DNA from: Parelaphostrongylus tenuis
Taxonomy: Eukaryota > Nematoda > Chromadorea > Rhabditida > Metastrongylidae
Assembly (NCBI GenBank): GCA_019055375.1
Contig: JAHQIW010000723.1
Coordinates: forward strand, 1-64,000
DNA: 64,000 bases
Direction: 5' to 3'
This document shows, piece after piece, positions 34,916 through 45,200 of this stretch. The stretch's first letter is position 1. Each line of letters opens with the position of its first letter. The notes under the pieces were generated by a model. The model was not told the DNA's origin, searched no databases, and saw nothing but the letters and a program-made list of their open reading frames with translations. Both the position numbers and the translations under genes were made by a program.

Positions 34916-36274
34916 AAAGTCATGTTTTTTTTTCCTCATTAGAGCTTACTATGGAGGTCTCCTCATAAATTAGGTTCAGTACTGGATTTCCAGGTTTTGA
35001 GCTGTTAATTACTGATAGTCTAGTGAGAAAGCTCTGTTGAGTGGAAAAGGAAGGAAAATGCGAAAACGATACGACTGCATTCCACTCAGTTCATAAAGAA
35101 TAGTGGACTTTTTCAAGAAATCTAGGCGTCTTCTCACTAATAATACGCGTTCATGTGTCCCTTCAGTAACATTCTATCTGATTTTAACTATAGTTTACTA
35201 TATAACATCGAAAATTCCCCTGTGAACTTTAAAAAATGGATTATTATGCAGAACCTTTTATTTTGGTGGTTAGGAAAACATTGTATGAAGACCGAACCAC
35301 AAATCAAGCATACCATGAGAATCGGCATTTTTCAAGCTCTAGAACGCTTATAAAAACACGACTTTCTATCATGTTGTAGCAGCTGAAATGAAACTATCTT
35401 TCACACCGAATAAAAAACCCTAATCAAGCAATGAAAATCGCACACCGCTGCTCAGTTTGCTCTGCGCGCACAGATTTTATGGCCGTCTCTTAGGGGTTGA
35501 ACGAACTACATATCTCCTCTAGCATCTTGCGAACGCAGGTGCAAGCAAATACCTAATATACTGAAACCGATGTCGCGTATAGTCTCCTCTAATTTTATTG
35601 AGAATGCAGTTTTTGAGAATGAAGTATTGATCACTTAGGTACTGCATTAAAAGTAAACGAAAAACGATGAGACTTTCCGCCTTTGACAACCCGTGATGGA
35701 TGCATTATACATCGGACTTCAAGAAACATTGTTAGAGGTGTGTGAGTGCATAGCTGGCCTATACAATGACTTACATTGACCTGACAATGTATCAGACCGG
35801 TGCTGCTATCCCCGAAAAAAGCCTGATGCCAACGTACCGAGCCCGTCAGTTAAAAAAATCGGCGGATTGCGGGTGTCTTAAGTGAAATCTACAAGTAAAG
35901 CAAAGCATGCTCATGTTGTCTCTTTACAGTTATCTTCATCATCGCGCTCGCCTCAAATTCATTCAACTACAGTTGAAGTTCTTCCACTGGGTTCTTTGTT
36001 CAACATGGCACAGAGTCAATCAAGGACACCCAAGACCGTTGCGTGAGCGATGCACACACTCTCGTTCAAGAAAATGCTTTTCAAATCTTCATAGTCGACA
36101 TTCCATCACCACCACCTCATGATGACCATTTTTTCTACCGATTATTAGACAACATAAAATAATGAATTTATTTCGAAGGTTCCTTTATTCATCAACATCC
36201 AATACACTTGAAATAACTTGCACTATATTATCTTGAAACATTTTGTAGGGCAAGTTCATCAATTTTTCGCTCTA

Positions 36275-39200
36275 TTAGGAGCTCTCAATAACTGACGATA
36301 TCCTCTTCGGATTCCTCATGGCCATCTCATTCATTGAACCCTGAAAATCGAATTTATCACTAACCATTGTTATAAATTGGTAGATAACCAGCAAAGTTTT
36401 TGCTGTCAAAATTCTTTTTATCTTCATATTTATTACTTGGCGTCAATTCCTTCAGGGCTATTTAGCGTCAAGCATCGGCTGAACCGAGGGAGGGTGCCAC
36501 TGGTGAGTCCTAATAGCATGAAACTGGTACGTGTATAGCACTAGACCTTAACGGCTCAAAACATGTTATATCCTTATCAAATTGTGTCATAATTTTGTCA
36601 AGCCTAACCCTAATAGAGTCATTAAGAATTTGAGGCTTCATTTTCCTCATTCTCTTCAAAAAAAATGAGAAAGCATAAATATGTGTATAAAATCGATGCG
36701 ACGAAGTTCAACTGCAACCGCGGACGACATGAAGCTCTTTAGCGTTTCACAACATCATTACCGAATCGCAAAGTAAGGAAGAAATAGAGATGCACAAACT
36801 TGAATAAACATTCTCTGTTACACTTTCCCAGGTTTTTTGAGCAGAACTGATGTCCTATGGTCCACATCTATTACTCAGAAAGGCATTGTTTCATTATGAA
36901 TTCCAGTAGGGCCCAAAACCCAAGCCAATGTGCCTGATACAATCTGCAGACACATGTATACTCACGAGCATATGCATGTTATGAGTCACGGAAAAGTATA
37001 CCCATCACATGCAACGCAGACAGCTTACACATCCCATAAATTCACTATCGCTTTAGCAGAACAAACGATTACTTTTGGTCTCCGTGTGACCTCAATGTAA
37101 CACAATGATCGCCATATAGTTTCGCGGCTGTGTCATTTGAGTCCCCTCAAATGAGTATAGCAGCACGTTGTATCATTTCCAATTACAGCTTTCGAAATTC
37201 CGCTCAATTTTATCCTACTCGCTGGTACATATTATCTACTTCTGACACAGAACCTACTAATGGAAATGGAAGTTTACAGGAAGAAGGACAGTAAATCACT
37301 CACATTGTATACTTGAACGAGAAGGTTTGGATATACAGTCTCAATAGCGTATGCGACCATAGCTGCCTGTAGTCCGACATTACACATCACAACCGCTGGT
37401 CGATGTGGGTGGAATTCGCGATCTCCAAGCCCTTGAATAATGTCAGTGTGAAGATCTGATGAATCAGCCCCTATTTCCCTGATTTTTTCTGAAGAATTTT
37501 TGACATTCATTTGAACTGCAATGTAATATGCAGTGCCCCCTATCCTCTTCTATCTCAGACCATTGGAGTTCAAGAAATCCATCAGATATGTAATGATTTC
37601 AGCATGGTACAATACTACTTGAAAGTACATCAAAAATTACTCAACAATTTTAAAAACAGTACTTTCAGCCATACACGGGTTGGGATGAACCTTTTACTCT
37701 TCAAGAAGAAGAGTTCCAAATGAGAATATTTCTCCTATTATCACAAACGGATAATATACAAGGTAGAATGGAAGTTCATTGATAAGACTTGACAGTAAGA
37801 ACAAGGTGTATAGTTTTCTCCAAATAGGCAGTGTACCGTGGTCAATATGATAGCTGTACTAATCCAAATTCATTTCGCGACCACGCTCATTGATTTGATA
37901 TGCACGAGTGTTGGATGCTTCTTGCCGTATATCCAATTCCAATGCATACGCTTATTTTCTTTTCAATACCTTTTCTAGCCATTCGCCAATATGCCAAACA
38001 TAGATTATTTCCTGAAACCGGCCCGTACAGAAGATGTTAGACGGCGGCGAATCAAAATCTATCCCATTCGCTGGATATGAATTTTTCACAAGAGTGTTAG
38101 TAACCATTCTAAAGCTTGAATCTTTGGCTAGAGCTTTACGTAGTCGGTTTTCAAAACCTCTTTCATAACGCCGTAAGACCCAAAATAAAATTATGTTACA
38201 CACGACCACGTGTTTTCTTTCTTCCTTCGCTTATATTTCGCTTGACAAAATCCTTATCTCAAAGTGCTGGTACTCTTTCGATAGCATAAGACTCGAAAAA
38301 CTTAAAAATGTAATCATTTTTCGGAAAAGCTCTTCTGGTAGCGCTGTAGGAGAAAGAAAATATTGTGCTTTACACCTTCGTATAGAGCTCTTTCTTTAGA
38401 TTGTTAGTGATTATTCGATAGCGTGAATTTCAATGATTCCAACGTTGTCCTTATTTTCTATAAATATTTTTAAGAGAAGAAATAAGATTGAGTTTTACAT
38501 TTTGACGACTTTGTTTACCGGCTAATTCACGTAGTGAGGGAGGAGGAGAGGGAGGGCAATCGATCATGTTTGAAATATTGCTATTCAACAGTGGATTTTT
38601 GCAGCGCATCAACAGAAACTTTAGATGAAAGCGTACAACTCTGATATTACGGGAAATTCTCTACTGTTGATATGCTATTCGTGCTTGCAGCGAATTATAC
38701 GCGTTATAGAAAATTAATGCGAAAGGCGAGGGTGAAGAGGAAAAACTGGTGACGTGCGGCTATAGCAAGAGATTTGAGCCTTCAAACAATTGCTAACATC
38801 CCTATGAAAAATTTCTTTCCCAGAGAATGAGATCGGGTATAGTTTGTCGCCGTTTAACATGTAAGCACCTGTAAAATTACATAAAAGGGACTTTTCAACC
38901 ATCATAGGTATCCATACAGAACACTAAAACTAGCGTGGTTGGATAACAGAGGAAGTTACTTTGAAACAAGACTTCATTGAGACAGAAGAGCAGTAGAATA
39001 ACATGGGAACACTCAAAAAGAGGTAGCGAAGACGTAAGAGTTAGGTACACCGAAATATGTGAGGGACCTGAGCGTTAAAACGGCAACTTCAGAAAACCAT
39101 GTGCTCTGCACAGAACCACGGACGGTACAGCTTAATTTCAGTCGTAACAAAAATAGCTCAGTCTCATGAAGATCGATTTGCCTGACACGAAAAAATGACC

Positions 39201-42200
39201 ACGGTCGTGAAATGAATAGAAAAAACGAGATACTCTGTATATGTCACAGGATTGGTTCGCTGCTGGCTGAGGCGGTAGTTATCTTTATGGCCACGAAAAA
39301 GAACTCGGTGGCATCACTCTCAAGTAGACAAAACATTACATCTTCTCATAAGTGGATTAGACATGTAATGATGTGCTTATCCGTGGGTGAAGTGAATTTT
39401 CACCTTAAACGCGGTGTAACCGTTCGTCGACAATTTCTTTATGTGAGAAGTTTTCCCCCGAAAGATATTGGCTCAGACGAAAGGCACCGTGCAAGTGACG
39501 AAGCTGCAAAGCCGAAAAACGCGTATTTCACTGTATAAGTGCCTATAAAGGACCTCTTAAAAGATTCGAAATATGCTGTCAGTATGTACTGATTTTGAGC
39601 AAGGTCTTGAAAAAATTCGAGCATAAATGTTATCTTTTGAGTAGTGGCACTAGAGCAATAAACACAAAATTTATTAAATGATATTCTCCATCAACCGCTT
39701 CAGATTTCTGCCATCTCTCAGGCAGGCAACAAATCAGTCCATGATCAGATCATGGCCACACAGTTTCATCCTGTTTCAAGACATCGCAAGGCTGCATACC
39801 GTCAAATTGACAAAGAGGGGCTGCAAGTTGCTGGATCATTCGCCGTACAGTCCTGACTTGTTGCCGTCTAACTATCACCTCTTCCGGTCGCTGGAGCACT
39901 TCTTGAGCAAGAAGAAGTTCCGCAACATCAATTATTAGCGTCGAGGATTGACAGCTTTCCTTATTTCCAAGGATAACAAGTTCCATGAGTGCCAAATCGA
40001 CTTGCTGTCTAAGAGAAGACAAAAGTGTGTTCAGATTGATAGCGTGTAGTTTGAACTAGTGTTGTTAAGTAATTTCAATTATTTGTGTTGATCAATTTCA
40101 TGTTCACTGCTCTAGTGTCAAAACGTATGATATGATTCAATATCAAGGAATCACTAGTCATCAATTTAATGCTCCACTATGGAAATTTCTCAGGAAAAAT
40201 GGAACTCAGGTTCTTTACTCAGTCCATTTCTTTTATTATTCCACATGACATTTTCTACTGCCTCAAAAAATAAGAAACAAATCTGTGATTTACACTCTTT
40301 GATATCGTCCGGACTTTTCATCAGGTTTTCCTTAACTAGTTCTGCAGCAGGGAGATTCTTGAAGCCAGGAATATGCGTTCCAACCACATCTATAAAAATA
40401 CTCCAAGTGAAATTTGTGCCATTTTAGGCTGATAAACTCACTTGGTGGGAGGTCAGTAGGAGCTGTTCCCTCGAATTGACCTCTTCCACGTGCATCAATC
40501 AAATTGATCTGAAAAATCACTATTTAGTTCTTGTATCTCGTCAATTTATTAATTATCACTGTTATAAGTTATATCCAATAATGTTGACTGACTTACAAAC
40601 TTTGAGCCGGGAGCATGAGTCAAACCCGCATCTCACTTTTAGCGAATGCATGTGCTAAGCACTGCACTATGGAATTCCAGTTGAGTTACCATTCTTTTTG
40701 CGATGCAAGTTAACATTCTGTCAGCAACCAACCTTCAACGGTTTGGCCTGATAAGTACATGTCGGCACTCAACCCAGTTGCGCTGACAGCTACTGGGTAG
40801 TATATACGCATACATATAGATACATGTACTTATATACATGTGCACATATATATATGTATATATATACACGCATATACATAACCACGAAAATTAGTTATCT
40901 GCTTTTTTGGCAGTGGTATAATGTAACAACTACAAATCCAATGATACACCAGCATGCGCCTCAGGAAAAGTGAAACGCGAGTTCAACTCTAACTCGAAGT
41001 TCGAAATCTTGCATATCACTTAGAATTATTCAATGTGTGAGTAAAAAGTCATCCCAGTGTTGAATAAAGTAGTTAACGACATCCCCTTACATTTTTTTTC
41101 ACTCAGTGACATTCAAAACACATGTTTATCTCTTGGAAAGATGCGATGATGTAAGATCACTATAAATTGTAACAATCACTGCAAACCAGTAGTTGGACTT
41201 CAGTTATGATTATGAGGAGAGAACGTTCTGTATCGATCATGAACAACACAGAAATTCTCGTCTTTTTGTGACATTCCCACAGATTCCCTCAGCCGAGCGC
41301 AGATAAAAACAAAAGACTTAATAATCCAGCGAGATATATTTGAACAAGGAAAGCAAATGTATTTTTACTGCTACAGTACATTAAAAATTCCATTTCAGAA
41401 ATAAGATACGTTATCGAATTATTCGAGACTGAAGCTATCAAAAGACTATTCAAGGTTCAAAAACCACCATAAATACTTTTTTTTTCGAGCGCTAGAACTG
41501 GGGACAGATAACGGAAAAGTACCACAGACTCTACAAAAATAAATAAGTCTAAAATATATCCTTTCATTATTATTTGAGCCAACATGTCATGTGGTCTGGT
41601 AAGGGCTCTCGTACAGCAGGAGACACGTGTTTCGTCCTTACAGACTCATCAGCCGAGCAGAACCCGTCGTCTGTCGATCTTTTTATAGTCAGTTTTTTCG
41701 AGAGGCTTACACTGCTTATAGAGAGTAATCGACGACGTACGCTTTAAACTCTATGTCAAGTGAAACATTCACCTAACACAGAGTGTTTTCGCACTCGATT
41801 GCTAGCTGGCTGGTATTTTTATCATATTATACCTTTCCTTCGAGTGCTTTATTAGGACCACGCTCAAATTTCAATAAATAAAGATCGACAGACGACGGGT
41901 TCTGCCCGGCTGATGAGTCTGTAAGGACGAAACACGTGTCTCGGGCTGTACAAGAGCCCTTACCAGACCACATGACATGTTGGCTCAAACAATAATGAAA
42001 GGATATATTGAAATTTGAGCGTGGTCTAAACAAAGCACTCGAGATAGAGGCATAATTATGATAAAAGTACCAGCCAATGAGCAATCGAGTGCACAACACT
42101 GTGTGTTAGGTGAATGTTTCACTTGACATAAAGTGTAAAGCGTACGTCGTCGATGACTCTCTATAAGGAGTGTAAGGCTCCCGAGAGAACTGATTATAGA

Positions 42201-45200
42201 AAGATCGACAGACGACGGGTTCTGCGCGGCTGATGAGTCTGTAAGGACGAAACACGTGTCTCGGGGTGTACAAGAGCCCTTACCAGACCACATGACATGT
42301 TGGCTCAAATAATAATGAAAGCATATATAGAAATTTGAGCGTCGTCTAAACAAAGCACTCGAGATAGAGGTATAAGTCTAAAATAGATGAAGAAATATGT
42401 GAGACTATTGATATAAAACTATCTATATGTCTATAGTATATTGATGTAGTAGTGCTAGCCTGGATCCACAGCATATTCAGGGCCCATCTAACCATTGCAC
42501 CTAATTCAGCCTCGTATCCTCACAACAATTATGTTAGGCTGGAAGTTCTCCAAAACTACATTAAACTAGCTAGAAAGCTCTTAAGATTGATTGTAATCAT
42601 ATATATTGACCTATTACGGTCTCGTTGCTTTTTTCTTAGCAAATCTCCAAGTACAAATGAGACCTTACATCATTGATATACTCGATATACTTCCGATCAC
42701 CATGGTCACCTTCCAATAGCTCATATTTGAGGTTATACTTCAAGAAATTATCGACAGCCTTCCACGTCCCTCTCTAAATTAGAAAAAACAAAGCTTTTGG
42801 TAACATAGATGAAACGCTTCATTTAAAATAACTGTTGAGATCATCGACTTCAACGACTACAGAAATTCTTCACCAAAAAAGAAAAGTTGCTGAACTTTAA
42901 TGCATTTTAAATCTATACTGAGAAACATAAAAAGATTTCTTCCTCTTCAAGTCTAAAAAATCCATGTTCAACACTCCGAACGCTTCGCTCTAGTGCCTTA
43001 TAGACTAAGAAGTTTTGTTGCGAAAAGTTGCTCCATTTACAATAACTGATTGAACTGTCAAAACTACAACAAAAGAAGAGTCTATTGAATGTACAACCTA
43101 CACTGAGTTTTACTTCATCCTTACTGGTTTCATAGCCTTGTTTTACCCATTCGTCATACCCGCCATCGACTACCGACACTTTTTCATGACCATATGTCTA
43201 AAAGAAGATAGAATTAGCTTTGATATAACAAAGGCTGATCAAGATAGTCTCATAATTTGTCTCAAATTTTACGAAAGACGTCATCATCACTATAAGTTCT
43301 ATTGGCTAGACATAAAAACATGAAAGAAACGTTAACTAGATCCTTGATTGCTCGTAAAAGAATAATCCTAAAAGGAAAATTTTCTGGAGAAAATTGTACC
43401 TTAAAGAGCCAAGCAAATCTCGATGAATGTAGCATGCCTCCTAGAGGACCTCGAGCATAGAGGATTAGGTGATCATCAGCGTTGATTCCGAGAGTCTTAA
43501 ATGAATATTTTCTGAGCAACAATCGCTACTTGAAAAAGGAAAACTGTTGAAAATCTGAAACTACAAAGGCGACCACTGCTTCATATATTAGTTTAACTAT
43601 GAGATAGTGGTAATGTAAGATAGAAGATATAATGGAATGAAGCGATCAGTGTCGATCATTTCTGAAGGACGCGCTATGCATTCGACTGAATCGAAAAATA
43701 ATCTTTTCAGACTCCAAAAAAGGGAAAGCTGATAAGATGTTAGACGATCGCATCAAAGAAACCCCGCGTATGGCTTACAAAGGAAAAAATTTTCATTATA
43801 AAATCAACGTTTTTATGATCCCACACAATTCACACATCACCTTCCTACCCCGGAGGGTTGAGAGATTTGATCAGCCCAAGAAGCTGGATCGAACCACCGA
43901 CCGAGTAAGTATGAACGACAAGGTACCTTTCATTTCTAGGTAGCGTGCGCTTCATCTTTTGGAGACATTACAAAAGTTAGTTGCTTGACTATTGAATCAG
44001 ATCAGTAACTAAATTATGGTAACGAATATGGCTTTCTCACTTGTATGTATTCTTGAAAGATCTCCGGTGGATAAATCGCGTAACGCTCATATTCCGACGG
44101 ATATGTTGCCACATCTAAGCAGATATGTGACGCTGTTGGGATATGTCCGGAAAGATAGAGTTCTCTCGATCTGAAAAGGCAGTTGCGATATTGAATAGCT
44201 CCATATTCTCAATATGAGGCAAACGTTTTTCGTCATCCATTTTATTTATTACAGACAACTACATGTGCCGTTTTTCTTTACATTTCTCAATAAGTCTACA
44301 GCAAATTACCACAAAATCAGCATGCCACATATCAATTTTTTTTGCGTAATCTGTAGAATTAGAGATCCTTTCTTCCTCTATAAGGTCAGTATGGAGCAAT
44401 TATTTAGACAAATTCTGCTTAACAGTAGTGAAAGACAGAGCTCCAGTCAGATGTTTCCCTGATTTTACCAGGCAATCACACACTACTTTCCCATTTTTAA
44501 CAAGGCAAAATTTTGCTACTACTGTGCATGTCCATGTAAGCAAACATTCTCTTTTACCATACAAGCAATAATCCTGGTAGCAGAATTTCTTTTTATTTCA
44601 CTGGATATAATATCACCCAAAATCAAAAATCTTTGCTCCTACAAGTTAACGAATTGTTAACGCTAGGGCTTGCTGTTATGTTGAAGTCAAACGTGAAGCC
44701 CGAAAAACCGTTCTAAAGGCTCGTCAAATATAGGATTAGGATCCATCTGACGGTACGCTCAATCTCCATTCAATTGTCATGAGATGCGAGGTACTGTTGC
44801 TTTAATCATCCGTTACACGATCCAATACATATTCATCGTGATCAGGCCTATATTCTTCACTAATAGCAGATTGGAGTCCGGACATCTGAACAACAGCGTA
44901 CTGCCAGCTGCATTCACACACACTATATCATCACATGTGTCAGGACACATTATGTAATCACTGATAGCGAACAAGATAGTCCTAACGCAATAAGTATGAT
45001 ATAGCACGACCATCAATGAATCTCCATTCGTGAAATATCAAAAAGAAAATTTTTACAAGGTCCAAAAAATACGACAAAAACGTATAAAAACTATTTACTC
45101 GGTTTGGGTTTCTCTGTCAACTCTAATTCTTTCACGACCGCGATTAATTTCGCGTCACACGTCTTCCGTAACCTGTGTCATTGAAGCGCGATCGAAGTGC

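Larger units (their letters stand above)
41557..42371. mobile_element. Hammerhead-bearing retrozyme-like element with 14-bp target duplication (family HR)
   Basis: The insertion is bounded by the direct repeat ATAAGTCTAAAATA at 41543-41556 and 42372-42385. Inside: one unit inverted (41557 to about 41874), then the same unit direct (about 41875-42198), then a second partial direct unit (about 42199-42371). Each unit has a ribozyme core, the block CATGACATGTTGGCTCAAA and the block AAATTTGAGCGTGGTC. The plus-strand ribozymes' predicted cleavage sites (after 41940 and after 42260) are 320 nt apart. No protein is encoded. The long target duplication points to retrotransposition by another element's machinery. 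It lies in the intron between sulfurtransferase exons 42669-42773 and 40442-40508. Confidence 0.8.
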
